Below, piece after piece: positions 28,919 through 37,317 of a DNA stretch of 64,000 nucleotides. The stretch is from Pseudomonadota bacterium. Lineage in GTDB: Bacteria > Pseudomonadota > Gammaproteobacteria > Burkholderiales > Burkholderiaceae_C. The first letter of the stretch is position 1, and every line of letters begins with the position of its first letter. The position numbers and the translations under genes were made by a program. The notes beneath the pieces were generated by a model that worked only from the letters and a program-made list of their open reading frames with translations, was not told where the DNA came from and made no database searches. The DNA is taken from NCBI GenBank assembly GCA_029780695.1, contig JAKOYD010000048.1, positions 1 through 64,000 on the forward strand, in the 5' to 3' direction.

Positions 28919-29322
28919 TTACTGTCTCCTCGTTATGGAATGAACCGGGATTTATTGGTGGCCGTGTGGTTGAAATGAAACCGAATTTTCTTCGATAGAA
29001 ACCGATCATGGAAGAAGATATTCGAGAATATTGCTCGAATCATCGTGATGGGCCAGCCGCTTTTTCCCCGGGTCACCGGGTCGATTTCTGCGTCCCGCAA
29101 GACTCTACTACGATTTCCATTGGCATGGGAATTGCGATTTTCCTTGACTGGCCGGCTACACACGCACCCGTACCACCGCGAGACGGCGTCGGGCGAGGCC
29201 CGCAGATCCGGCTGACTTGAAGCCATGGAGCGGCCCGTCGCCGCCCCGGTGTCGAGCAGGCCGGGCTGGCCCCGTGTGGCAAACTCCCGGCCCTTGTGAA
29301 ACCCACCAAAGACGCCAGCGGC
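28919..29322. other. Intergenic region between multicopper oxidase and tex
   Basis: About 400 bases. The side near the oxidase is AT-rich and likely holds its promoter. It includes a perfect 7-bp inverted repeat listed separately. No protein-like ORF was recognised. Confidence 0.45.
29020..29040. promoter_or_regulatory. Perfect inverted repeat, possible operator
   Basis: ATTCGAG and CTCGAAT separated by 7 bases, about 100 bp upstream of the multicopper oxidase start. Symmetry and position suit a dimeric regulator site, but no regulator is known. Confidence 0.3.
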
Positions 29323-31752
29323 ATGGACAGCATCATCCGGCAGATTGCCGAAGAAATCAGGATTTCCGAGCGACAGGTCCAGGCGGCCATTGACCTGCTG
29401 GACGGCGGTGCCACCGTGCCCTTCATCGCCCGCTACCGCAAAGAAGCCACCGGCGGGCTCGACGACATCCAGCTCCGGGAGCTGGAATACCGCCTGGGCT
29501 ACCTGCGCGAGCTGCAGGACCGCCGCGCCGCCATCCTGAAAGCCATCGACGAGCAGGGCAAGCTCACCCCCGCGCTACGCGCCGCCATCGAGGCCGCACC
29601 CACCAAGCAGGAGCTGGAAGACCTCTACCTGCCCTACAAGACCAAGCGCCGCACCAAAGGCCAGATCGCCCGCGAGGCCGGCATCGAGCCCCTGGCTGAG
29701 CGCCTGTTTGCCAACCCGTCGCTGAACCCGGCCGCCGAGGCCGAAGCCTTCGTGCGCCCGGCCGGCAGCGTGGAAGGGGGTGACTTTTCAACCGTGCCGA
29801 CGGTGCTCGACGGCGTGCGCGACATCCTGAGCGAGCGCTGGGCCGAAGACGCCGCGCTGGTGCAGACCCTGCGTGAGTGGTTGTGGGCCAACGGCCTGCT
29901 CAAATCCACCCTGATGGCCAGCAAGGACGAGAACCACCCCGACGTGGCCAAGTTCCGCGACTACTTTGACTACGACGAGCCCATCGGCCGGGTGCCCTCG
30001 CACCGGGCGCTGGCCGTGTTTCGCGGGCGCGCGCTCGACATCCTGGATGCCAAACTGGTCCAGCCCGAGCCCCTGGCCGGCGCCGAGCCCCCGCCCGCGG
30101 ACCGCAAGGCGCCCGCCGTGCCCTCGCCGGCGGAGGGCAAGATCGCGCTGCACCTGGGCTGGAGCCACCAGGGCCGCCCCGCCGACGACCTGCTGCGCAA
30201 GTGCGTGGCCTGGACCTGGCGCGTCAAGCTCAGCCTGTCCACCGAACGCGACCTGTTCACCCGCCTGCGCGAAGACGCCGAGAAGGTGGCGATCAAGGTC
30301 TTTGCCGACAACCTGCGCGACCTGCTGCTGGCCGCGCCCGCCGGCCCGCGCGTGGTGCTGGGGCTGGACCCCGGCATCCGCACCGGCGTGAAGGTGGCCG
30401 TGGTGGACGGCACCGGCAAGCTGGTGGACACCGCCACGGTGTACCCGCACGAGCCGCGCAAGGACTGGGACGGCTCGCTGCACACCCTGGCCCGGCTCTG
30501 CGAAAAGCACGGCGTGAACCTGATCGCCATCGGCAACGGCACCGCCAGCCGCGAAACCGACCGCCTGGCCGCCGATTTGCTGAAATTATTGGAAAAAACG
30601 GCCGATCCCAGCGCCGATTGGTCACCAGCCGCTATTCAAAAGATAGTGGTCAGCGAGGCCGGCGCCTCGGTGTATTCCGCCAGCGAGTTCGCTTCTCAAG
30701 AAATGCCCGACGTGGACGTCAGCTTGCGTGGCGCCGCCAGCATCGCCCGCCGCCTGCAGGACCCGCTGGCCGAGCTGGTCAAGATCGACCCCAAATCCAT
30801 CGGCGTCGGCCAGTACCAGCACGACGTGAACCAGAGCGAGCTGGCGCGCACGCTGGATGCCGTGGTGGAAGACTGTGTCAACGGCGTCGGCGTCGACCTG
30901 AACACCGCCAGTGCGCCGTTGCTGAGCCGCGTCTCGGGCCTGTCGGGCACCGTCGCCAAGGCGGTGGTGCGCTGGCGCGAGCAGCACGGTGCGTTCAAGA
31001 GCCGCCAGCAGTTGCTGGACGTGAGCGGCCTCGGCCCCAAGACGTTTGAGCAGAGCGCGGGCTTTTTGCGCATCCGCGGCGGCGACAACCCGCTGGACAT
31101 GACCGGCGTGCACCCCGAAACCTATCCGGTGGTCGAGCAGATCATCGTCAAGGTGGCCAAGCCCATCGACCAGATCATGGGGCGCGCCGAACTGCTCAAG
31201 CCGCTCAAGCCCGACGCCTTTGCCACGCCGCAGTTCGGCGCCATCACGGTGAAGGACATCCTGGCCGAGCTGGAAAAGCCCGGTCGCGACCCGCGCCCCG
31301 ACTTCAAGGTGGCGCGCTTCAACGACGGCGTGGAAGACATCGCCGACCTGCGCGAAGGCATGGTGCTGGAAGGCACGGTGAGCAACGTGGCGCAGTTCGG
31401 CGCCTTCGTGGACCTGGGCGTGCACCAGGACGGGCTGGTGCACGTGAGCCAGCTGGCCAACAAGTTCGTCAACGACGCGCGCGAAGTCGTCAAGACCGGC
31501 CAGATCGTGAAGGTCAAGGTGCTCGAAGTCGACGTGCCGCGCAAGCGCATCAGCCTGACGATGAAGCTGGACGCGCAGGCGCCCCGGCGCCAACCGGGTG
31601 ATGATCGGCCGCGCGAGAACCGCTTTGAAAGCGCGGGTCGCGGGCGCGGCGGCTATTCAGGTGCGCCGGGCGGTCGGGGATCGGGCCAGCCCGCCCCTGC
31701 CAGCGCCATGGCGTCGGCGTTTGAAAAGCTCAAGGGATTGGGCACCAAATAG
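29323..31752 (+). CDS. tex: Transcription accessory protein Tex
   Basis: 809-residue RNA-binding protein. Order: N-terminal helical region (ATVPFIARYRKEATGGLDD at about 28-46), YqgF-like domain with GLDPGIRTGVKVAVVD, IGNGTASRETD, helix-hairpin-helix region (VNGVGVDLNTASAPLLSRVSG, DVSGLGPKTFEQ), C-terminal S1 domain (LEGTVSNVAQFGAFVDLGVHQDG), then a Gly/Arg-rich tail. ATG 29323 aligns with other Tex starts; a GTG 27 bases upstream is possible. Between IGNGTASRETD...AADLL and VVSEAGASVYSASEF there is an AT-richer insert of about 20 residues derived from the short interspersed repeat. Confidence 0.94.
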   Translation: MDSIIRQIAEEIRISERQVQAAIDLLDGGATVPFIARYRKEATGGLDDIQLRELEYRLGYLRELQDRRAAILKAIDEQGKLTPALRAAIEAAPTKQELEDLYLPYKTKRRTKGQIAREAGIEPLAERLFANPSLNPAAEAEAFVRPAGSVEGGDFSTVPTVLDGVRDILSERWAEDAALVQTLREWLWANGLLKSTLMASKDENHPDVAKFRDYFDYDEPIGRVPSHRALAVFRGRALDILDAKLVQPEPLAGAEPPPADRKAPAVPSPAEGKIALHLGWSHQGRPADDLLRKCVAWTWRVKLSLSTERDLFTRLREDAEKVAIKVFADNLRDLLLAAPAGPRVVLGLDPGIRTGVKVAVVDGTGKLVDTATVYPHEPRKDWDGSLHTLARLCEKHGVNLIAIGNGTASRETDRLAADLLKLLEKTADPSADWSPAAIQKIVVSEAGASVYSASEFASQEMPDVDVSLRGAASIARRLQDPLAELVKIDPKSIGVGQYQHDVNQSELARTLDAVVEDCVNGVGVDLNTASAPLLSRVSGLSGTVAKAVVRWREQHGAFKSRQQLLDVSGLGPKTFEQSAGFLRIRGGDNPLDMTGVHPETYPVVEQIIVKVAKPIDQIMGRAELLKPLKPDAFATPQFGAITVKDILAELEKPGRDPRPDFKVARFNDGVEDIADLREGMVLEGTVSNVAQFGAFVDLGVHQDGLVHVSQLANKFVNDAREVVKTGQIVKVKVLEVDVPRKRISLTMKLDAQAPRRQPGDDRPRENRFESAGRGRGGYSGAPGGRGSGQPAPASAMASAFEKLKGLGTK
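30585..30652 (-). repeat. Short interspersed repeat, copy inside tex (reverse orientation)
   Basis: Read on the minus strand: ACTATCTTTTGAATAGCGGC head, a GC-rich middle, then CGGCCGTTTTTTCC. It matches the intergenic copies in layout and keeps the tex frame open, adding residues around LEKTADPSADWSPAAIQK. Confidence 0.6.
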
Positions 31753-31804
31753 CGCTCTGGCGCTGATCCATCGGGCGCAGACAGCTACGTTATTCGTAGC
31801 AGAC
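31753..31804 (-). repeat. Short interspersed repeat, copy after tex (reverse orientation)
   Basis: Minus strand: GCTACGAATAACGTAGCTG head followed by a GC-rich body ending CAGCGCCAGAGCGC. It begins directly after the tex stop. Confidence 0.6.
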
Positions 31805-31808
31805 AGGT

Positions 31809-32012
31809 TCAGGCAGCCGGCCGCGCCACGGCGCTGCGTGCAGGCGGGCGGCTGCGCGCGGCCTGCCTGGCGCGCGGCGCCTTCGGGCGCGGCTGGGCGG
31901 GTGCCGGCGCATCGGCCTGGCGCATGGCGGCGCGCAGGGCGGTGTCCACGTGCGCGGCGCCGGTCACCACTTCGACCCAGCGCAGGGTGAGTTTTGAAAA
32001 CAAGGAATGCAC
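31809..32012 (-). CDS. Hypothetical basic small protein
   Basis: 67 residues starting at a GTG at 32012, with a strong AGGAGA ribosome-binding site at good spacing. N-terminus reads MHSLFSKLTLRWVEVVTGAAH; the C-terminal half is Ala/Pro/Arg-rich and low-complexity. No domain recognised. The ribosome-binding site is the main reason to accept it. Confidence 0.45.
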   Translation of the reverse strand: MHSLFSKLTLRWVEVVTGAAHVDTALRAAMRQADAPAPAQPRPKAPRARQAARSRPPARSAVARPAA

Positions 32013-32209
32013 GGCTGTCTCCTTTGGTCCTGGGCGGTGCCGCCGAGCGGGGCGGCACGCCGGGTATGCCACGGCCTTGTGACGCGGTCATGAAGGTGTG
32101 AACCCCTCATGCCCCGGGGGTTCCGACCCAAAGCGCGACAAACCGTGACCAGATGCATCGCACGCGGCGCGCTACGATCAAGGGACTGGAAATTGGAAGG
32201 CTTGTCACC

Positions 32210-32566
32210 ATGCAAAAGATTCTGATCATCGTCCACGCGCCGCCCTACGGCAGCGAGCGTTGCCTGTCCGCGCTGCGGCTGGCGCTGGCGTTGGCGGGGC
32301 GCGAGGGCGAGGCGCCCGCGCTCGACGTGTTTCTGATGTCCGACGCCACGGTGCTGGCACTGCCCGACCAGCAGGACGCCTCCGGCAACACACTGCAGAA
32401 AATGCTGGAGCAACTGATCGGCCACGGCGTGCCGGTGCGCCTGTGCAAGACTTGCGCCGGCAATCGCGGCTTGCTGAACCTGCCGCTGGTCGGCGGCGTC
32501 ACCATCGGCACCCTGGCCGAACTGGCCGACGCCACGCTGCGCGCCGACAAGGTCATCACCTTCTGA
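32210..32566 (+). CDS. DsrE/DsrF-like family protein
   Basis: 118 residues with a DsrE-like fold: KILIIVHAPPYGSERCLSALRLALAL opening, DVFLMSDATVLAL, and CKTCAGNRGL holding a C-x2-C pair near the conserved cysteine region, ending ELADATLRADKVITF. The family is linked to sulfur transfer or sulfur-oxidation carriers (YchN-type). It is 9 bp upstream of the patatin gene. Confidence 0.8.
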   Translation: MQKILIIVHAPPYGSERCLSALRLALALAGREGEAPALDVFLMSDATVLALPDQQDASGNTLQKMLEQLIGHGVPVRLCKTCAGNRGLLNLPLVGGVTIGTLAELADATLRADKVITF

Positions 32567-32574
32567 CGGCGCCC

Positions 32575-33729
32575 ATGCAGGCACTGCGGCTGTACGCCGG
32601 GCCGACCGCGCGCCGCCACATCGAGCGCCATGGGCTGGCGCCGTCGGACATCGGCGTGATTCCTGCCGCCGCCGGCGGGCCCAAGGGCTTGATGCTGGGG
32701 CCGCTGGACCGTTTCATCTTCGGCCGCTGGCTGGCGCAAAGCGCGCAGCCGGTGGACCTGGTGGGCGCCAGCATCGGCGCCTGGCGCATGGCCACCGCCT
32801 GCATGCCGCACGCGGTGGCTGGGTTCGAGGCGCTGGAACACGGCTATATCCACGGCGACATGAAGGCGCCGCCCGGGCGCAAGCTGCCGCCGCCCGAGCA
32901 GGTCAGCGCCACCTTTGCCGACAACCTGCGCGCCATGTTCGAAGGCCACGTGCCGGACATCCTGTCGCACCCGCGCTACCGGCTGCACGTGATGACCACG
33001 CGCGGGCGCCACCTGCTGGGGCGCGAAGGGCGCTGGCGTACCGCCGCCGGTTACCTGGGCGCGGGCATGACCAACCTGGCCAGCCGCGCCGCCATGGGCG
33101 CCTGGCTGGAGCGCGTGGTGTTCTCGGCCCCGCACGACGGCGCGCTGCCGCCGCTGCCCTTTGGCACGCGCGACTACCGCACGCACCGGGCCACGCTGAC
33201 GGCCGACAACTTCTACCCGGCGCTGCAGGCCAGCGGCTCGATCCCCTTCATGCTGAAGGCGGTGCACGACATTCCCGGCGCACCGCGCGGCGCCTACTGG
33301 GACGGCGGCATCACCGACTACCACCTGCACCTGGACTATCTTGCTTCACATTCGATAGCTGCACACGCGCACCAGATCAGCGCCGGAGCCGAAAAAACGT
33401 CAGAACCTGAGGTGCCACCATCGTCGCCCGGGCTGGTGCTGTACCCGCACTTCCAGCAAGCCGTGGTGCCTGGCTGGCTCGACAAACCGCTGCGCCGCCG
33501 CCACCGCGCCACGCCCTTCCTCGACGGCATGCTGCTGCTGGCGCCCAACCCCGACTGGGTCAACACCTTGCCCGGCGCCAAGCTGCCCGACCGCACCGAC
33601 TTCCAGCACCTGTCGCACCCCGAGCGCGTGCGCGCCTGGACCATCGCGGTGCAAGCCGCGAACCAACTGGCGGATGAATTCGAAGCCTGGCTGGCCCGGC
33701 CAGACCCGGCACGGCTGCTGTCGCTGTGA
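32575..33729 (+). CDS. Patatin-like phospholipase family protein
   Basis: 384 residues. PAAAGGPKGLMLGPLDRFIF is a modified oxyanion loop, DLVGASIGAWRMA contains the nucleophile elbow GASIG, and YWDGGITDYH the catalytic aspartate. Residues from about 258 (LASHSIAAHAHQISAGAEK) to about 280 appear to come from an inserted copy of the short interspersed repeat. Third patatin-type gene in the window, distinct in sequence from the other two. Confidence 0.8.
   Translation: MQALRLYAGPTARRHIERHGLAPSDIGVIPAAAGGPKGLMLGPLDRFIFGRWLAQSAQPVDLVGASIGAWRMATACMPHAVAGFEALEHGYIHGDMKAPPGRKLPPPEQVSATFADNLRAMFEGHVPDILSHPRYRLHVMTTRGRHLLGREGRWRTAAGYLGAGMTNLASRAAMGAWLERVVFSAPHDGALPPLPFGTRDYRTHRATLTADNFYPALQASGSIPFMLKAVHDIPGAPRGAYWDGGITDYHLHLDYLASHSIAAHAHQISAGAEKTSEPEVPPSSPGLVLYPHFQQAVVPGWLDKPLRRRHRATPFLDGMLLLAPNPDWVNTLPGAKLPDRTDFQHLSHPERVRAWTIAVQAANQLADEFEAWLARPDPARLLSL
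33342..33398 (+). repeat. Short interspersed repeat, copy inside patatin gene
   Basis: TGCTTCACATTCGATAGCTG head, then a GC-rich body with CAGATCAGCGCCGGAGCC and an A-rich end. It stays in frame and inserts residues between DYH...DYL and the conserved LVLYPHF segment. Confidence 0.5.
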
Positions 33730-33753
33730 GCGGCGCCGGCCGTGTGGCCGGGC

Positions 33754-34890
33754 TTACATCGACGCGGCCAGCATCCGCCGGTAGTCCCCCGCGCTGGCGA
33801 TGCGCGGGTTGGTCTTGTGGCAGTGGTCGAGCAGGGCGTGTTCGATCACGGCGTCGAACAGGTCTTCGGTCACGCCCATGGCGCGCAGGCCGGTGGGCAG
33901 GCCCAGGCGCGCCGTCATGTCGTGCACGGCCTGCGCCACGTCGGCGCCTTTTTCAAGCCCCATCGCTTGCGCCATGCGGGCCAGGCGCTCTTCTTTTTGA
34001 AGCGATTCGGCCCCGGCGTTGAAGCGGATCACGGCCGGCAGAAACACCGCGTTCAGCGTGCCGTGGTGCAGGCGCGGGTTGGCGCCGCCCAGGCTGTGGC
34101 TCAAGCTGTGCACGCAGCCCAGCCCTTTCTGAAAGCCCATGGCGCCGTGGATACTGGCGGCCATCATGTTCAGGCGCGCTTCGCGGTCGCTGCCACCCTG
34201 CGTGGCGCGCTCGATGTGCGCCCAGCCGCGCCGCAGGCCTTCCAGCGCGATGCCGTCGGCCGGCGGGTTGAAGGCCGGCGCCATGAACACTTCCATGCAG
34301 TGCGCGATGGCGTCCATGCCGGTGGCGGCCGTGAGCATGGGCGGCAGGCCCAGCGTCAGCGCCGGGTCGCAGATGGCAGCCTTGGGCATCAGGCTCCAGC
34401 TGTGAAAGCCCAGCTTGCGCCCGTCGTCGACGATGACGATGGCGCCGCGCGCCACCTCGCTGCCGGTGCCGGCGGTGGTGGGCACGGCGATCAGCGGCGC
34501 GGCGGCGTCGGTGATCTTCGGGCTGCCGCCTTCGATGGTGGCGTAGGTTTTCAGCGGGCCGGGGTGCGTGGCGGCAATGGCCACGCCCTTGGCGCAGTCG
34601 ATGGGGCTGCCGCCGCCGACGGCGACGAGGCCGTTGCAGCGCTCTGTTTTGTATAGCTGCGCGGCGCCGCGCACAGCGGCTTCGGTGGGGTTGGACGGCA
34701 CGTCGTCGAACACTGCCACGGCCACGCCGCCCAGCGCGTCCAGCACCGGCTGCAGCACGCCGGCGGCGCGCACGCCCTTGTCGGTGACCACCAGCGCGCG
34801 CGTGATGCCCGCGCGCTGGCAATGCGCCTGGATCTGCGCCAGCGCGCCGTAGTCGAATTCGATTTGCGTCAGGTATTGGATGAGGGCCAT
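33754..34890 (-). CDS. Iron-containing alcohol dehydrogenase
   Basis: 378-residue type III ADH. GGGSPIDCAKGVAI is the NAD-binding loop, TTAGTGSEVARGAIV the conserved turn, and the metal ligands lie in GMDAIAHCMEVF and GCVHSLSHSLGG plus the downstream HHGTLNAV. Start 34890 (MALIQYLTQIEFDYG) was preferred over one 42 bases upstream. Substrate unknown. Confidence 0.92.
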   Translation of the reverse strand: MALIQYLTQIEFDYGALAQIQAHCQRAGITRALVVTDKGVRAAGVLQPVLDALGGVAVAVFDDVPSNPTEAAVRGAAQLYKTERCNGLVAVGGGSPIDCAKGVAIAATHPGPLKTYATIEGGSPKITDAAAPLIAVPTTAGTGSEVARGAIVIVDDGRKLGFHSWSLMPKAAICDPALTLGLPPMLTAATGMDAIAHCMEVFMAPAFNPPADGIALEGLRRGWAHIERATQGGSDREARLNMMAASIHGAMGFQKGLGCVHSLSHSLGGANPRLHHGTLNAVFLPAVIRFNAGAESLQKEERLARMAQAMGLEKGADVAQAVHDMTARLGLPTGLRAMGVTEDLFDAVIEHALLDHCHKTNPRIASAGDYRRMLAASM

Positions 34891-34955
34891 GCAATGTTTT
34901 CCAAAGTACGATGCAGCCGCTTCATTATTCAATCAAACCCCGAGGAGATCGCCGC

Positions 34956-35861
34956 ATGAAGTCCCGCACGCTACAAACCCTGGCCGTGGGCGCCGCCGTG
35001 GCCCTGCTGGCCGGCTGCGCCAGCACCGTCGCACCGGTCATCGCCCCCACGCCGGGCTGCCTGACCGATGGCGCCGTTGACCGGATGATGGCCGACTACA
35101 ACGGGCGCCGCCCTGCCACCGACCTGCCGGCCGAGCTGACCATGGCCGACGCCGTGTGCACGCGCGCCAAGCTGCAGCAGCGGCTGGCGGCGCAGGCCGG
35201 GCCGCTGGTGGGCTACAAGGCGGGGCTGACCAACCCGGCGGTGCAAAAGCGCTTCAACACCGACCAGCCGGTGTGGGGCGCGCTGTACGCCAACATGCTG
35301 CTGGACAGCGGCGCCACGCTGGACGCCGGCTTCGGCTCGCGCCCGCTGTACGAGGCCGACCTGCTGGTGCGCGTGAAGGACGCCGCCATCAACAGCGCCA
35401 CCACGCCGGCCGAGGTGCTGGCCAGCGTGGACCAGATCATCCCGTTCATCGAACTGCCCGATCTGGTGGTGCAGACCCCGCCCAAGCTCAACGGCGCCGG
35501 CATCAGCGCCATCAACGTCGGCTCGCGGCTGGGCGTGCGCGGCGCGCCGCTGGCGGTGCCGGCCGACGCGGCGGGCCGGGCGCGCCTGTCCGACCAGTTG
35601 CGCGACATGAACGTGCGGCTGGTCGACGCGCAGGGCGCGGCGCTGGGCGGCGGCAAGGGCAGCGACGTGCTGGGCCACCCGCTGAATGCCGTGGTCTGGC
35701 TGGCGCAGGCGCTGAAAGCCCAGGGGCTGGCCATGCGGCCGGGGCAGGTCATCAGCCTTGGTTCGTTCTCGGCCCTGCTGCCGCCCAAGCCGGGCCTGAC
35801 GGCGACCGTGCACTACGACGGCGTGCCGGGCCTGCAGCCGGTGACGGTGAAATTCCGCTGA
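34956..35861 (+). CDS. 2-keto-4-pentenoate hydratase-fold lipoprotein
   Basis: 301 residues. Signal with lipobox LLAGC at about residue 20, so probably anchored in the envelope. The mature part resembles MhpD/fumarylacetoacetate-hydrolase-like hydratases: AGPLVGYKAGLTNPAVQKRF, LYEADLLVRV (metal-binding Glu), FIELPDLVV, GHPLNAVVWLAQAL, PGQVISLGSFSALLPP. A catabolic cytoplasmic fold with an export signal is unusual. A GAGGAG ribosome-binding site precedes the ATG. It is divergent from the iron-ADH gene. Confidence 0.8.
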   Translation: MKSRTLQTLAVGAAVALLAGCASTVAPVIAPTPGCLTDGAVDRMMADYNGRRPATDLPAELTMADAVCTRAKLQQRLAAQAGPLVGYKAGLTNPAVQKRFNTDQPVWGALYANMLLDSGATLDAGFGSRPLYEADLLVRVKDAAINSATTPAEVLASVDQIIPFIELPDLVVQTPPKLNGAGISAINVGSRLGVRGAPLAVPADAAGRARLSDQLRDMNVRLVDAQGAALGGGKGSDVLGHPLNAVVWLAQALKAQGLAMRPGQVISLGSFSALLPPKPGLTATVHYDGVPGLQPVTVKFR

Positions 35862-35872
35862 ACCCACCCGGT

Positions 35873-35932
35873 TGCTATTGCAAATATAGCTACTGGCGCT
35901 TGCTGCGTGAGCGCCAGCGCCTCATACAGCGC
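35873..35932 (+). repeat. Short interspersed repeat, intergenic copy
   Basis: TGCTATTGCAAATATAGCTA head, then GGCGCTTGCTGCGTGAGCGCC, which forms a hairpin. It lies just after the hydratase-like lipoprotein gene. Confidence 0.7.
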
Positions 35933-36036
35933 CTGGGATTGACGTGTGCCGGCGCCGGCCGACAACCGCGCGCCCGCCCGCTGCGTTGAGGCACCATGCC
36001 GCCGCTTGGGCAGCCACTTTTCTAGGAGAGCAAGAC

Positions 36037-37161
36037 ATGCACCGTTTTCGTACCCTGGCCGCCGCGCTGGCCCTGACCGCCCTGGGCCTGGCGCCGCTGG
36101 CCGCCCACGCGCAGTACGACCGGCCCATCGGTCAGCCGCTGGGCCAGGCGCCGTGGGGCGGCCCTGCGTATGGCGGCGCGCCGATCGGTGGGTACGGCGG
36201 AGCGCCCATGGGCGGCTACGGCGCGCCCGCAGGCGGCTATGGCGGCGGATACGGCGGCCAAGCCGTGGTGTGCGAAAGCCGCGACGGCGCGTTCGCCGAA
36301 TGCCGCACGCCGTTCAGCGGCCCGCCGGCCATCGCGCGCACGTTGTCGTCCAGCGCCTGCGTGCAGGGCCAAACCTGGGGCAGCCGCGGCGCTGGCTCGG
36401 TCTGGGTCATGGCCGGCTGCCGCGCCGAATTCGTGGACGCCTACGGCGCCCAGCCCGGGATGCCACCGGCGTATGGGCAGGCCGACGGCTACGCCGTGCG
36501 CTGCCAGAGCGACGAAGGCCGCCAGCGTGAATGCCGCGCCAACGTGGCCACGCGCCTGACGCTGGTGCGCCAGTTGTCGGATTCCCCCTGCGTCGAGGGC
36601 CAGAGCTGGGGCAGCGACAACCGCGGCCGCGTCTGGGTGCGCTACGGCTGCCGGGGCGACTTTGCCCCCGCGCAGGGCTGGGGGCAGGGCACCATGGGCG
36701 GCGTCCCCGGCGTGCCGTCGGGCTATGGCTACAGCGACGGCTACGCCATCCGCTGCGAAAGCGACAACGGCCGCCAGCGCGAATGCCGCGCCAACGTGGC
36801 CACGCGCCTGACGCTGGTGCGCCAGTTGTCGGATTCCCCCTGCGTCGAGGGCCAGAGCTGGGGCAGCGACAACCGCGGCCGCGTCTGGGTGCGCTACGGC
36901 TGCCGGGGTGAGTTTGCCCCCGCGCAGGGTTGGAGCGGCGCGCAGACCGGCGGCGCCTACGGCTACGGCGGCAGCGGCGTGGTGTGCGAAAGCGTCGAAC
37001 GCCGCTACAACGCCTGCGCGTGGGACCCGCGCTGGGGCCGCCCGTACCTGGCCGAGCAGATGTCGAGCGACGCCTGCCAGGAAGGCCGCAGCTGGGGCTT
37101 TGACGGCCGCGGCCAGATCTGGGTTGACCGCGGCTGCCGCGGGCGCTTCGCCGGCCGATAG
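36037..37161 (+). CDS. Secreted DUF3011 repeat protein
   Basis: 374 residues. Signal peptide ends AAHAQ; a Gly/Tyr/Ala-rich linker follows (GGYGGAPMGGYG). Four DUF3011 units, each with the pattern VxCxS...R-x-C...L-x-x-x-PCxxGxxWG...G-x-VWVxxGCRG-x-F, start at about residues 80, 153, 237 and 319. Units 2 and 3 are almost identical. The cysteines suggest disulfides in the periplasm or outer surface. Function of DUF3011 is unknown. An AGGAGAG ribosome-binding site precedes the ATG. Confidence 0.88.
   Translation: MHRFRTLAAALALTALGLAPLAAHAQYDRPIGQPLGQAPWGGPAYGGAPIGGYGGAPMGGYGAPAGGYGGGYGGQAVVCESRDGAFAECRTPFSGPPAIARTLSSSACVQGQTWGSRGAGSVWVMAGCRAEFVDAYGAQPGMPPAYGQADGYAVRCQSDEGRQRECRANVATRLTLVRQLSDSPCVEGQSWGSDNRGRVWVRYGCRGDFAPAQGWGQGTMGGVPGVPSGYGYSDGYAIRCESDNGRQRECRANVATRLTLVRQLSDSPCVEGQSWGSDNRGRVWVRYGCRGEFAPAQGWSGAQTGGAYGYGGSGVVCESVERRYNACAWDPRWGRPYLAEQMSSDACQEGRSWGFDGRGQIWVDRGCRGRFAGR
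36531..36932 (+). repeat. Tandem 252-bp DNA duplication within the DUF3011 gene
   Basis: The segments 36531-36680 and 36783-36932 are nearly base-for-base identical with a 252-bp offset, so the two protein repeats arose by recent duplication or are kept alike by gene conversion. Confidence 0.85.
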
Positions 37162-37261
37162 GGCGGCGCGGCGGCTGACGGCAACCGGCGCCGTCGGCGC
37201 CCTTGGGGCATCATGCGCAGGGTGGCGGGCGTGCCTGAGCCCGCGCCGCCGCTCAGACAAC

Positions 37262-37317
37262 TCTTATTTTGATAGCTGCCAGCGCTTGACCGACAAGCGC
37301 TAGCGCCGGTTTTTCTC
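37262..37317 (+). repeat. Short interspersed repeat, intergenic copy abutting a start codon
   Basis: TTATTTTGATAGCTGCC head, stem AGCGCTTG with CAAGCGCT, then GCGCCGGTTTTTCTC. The next three bases are the ATG of the alpha/beta hydrolase gene. Confidence 0.75.

Noticed and set aside
30201..31049. Second plus-strand ORF overlapping tex
   Set aside because: Alternate-frame shadow; tex frame has full domain support.
36499..36932. CRISPR-like array
   Set aside because: The repeats are 252 bp apart and encode DUF3011 units in frame; no short direct repeats with unique spacers.
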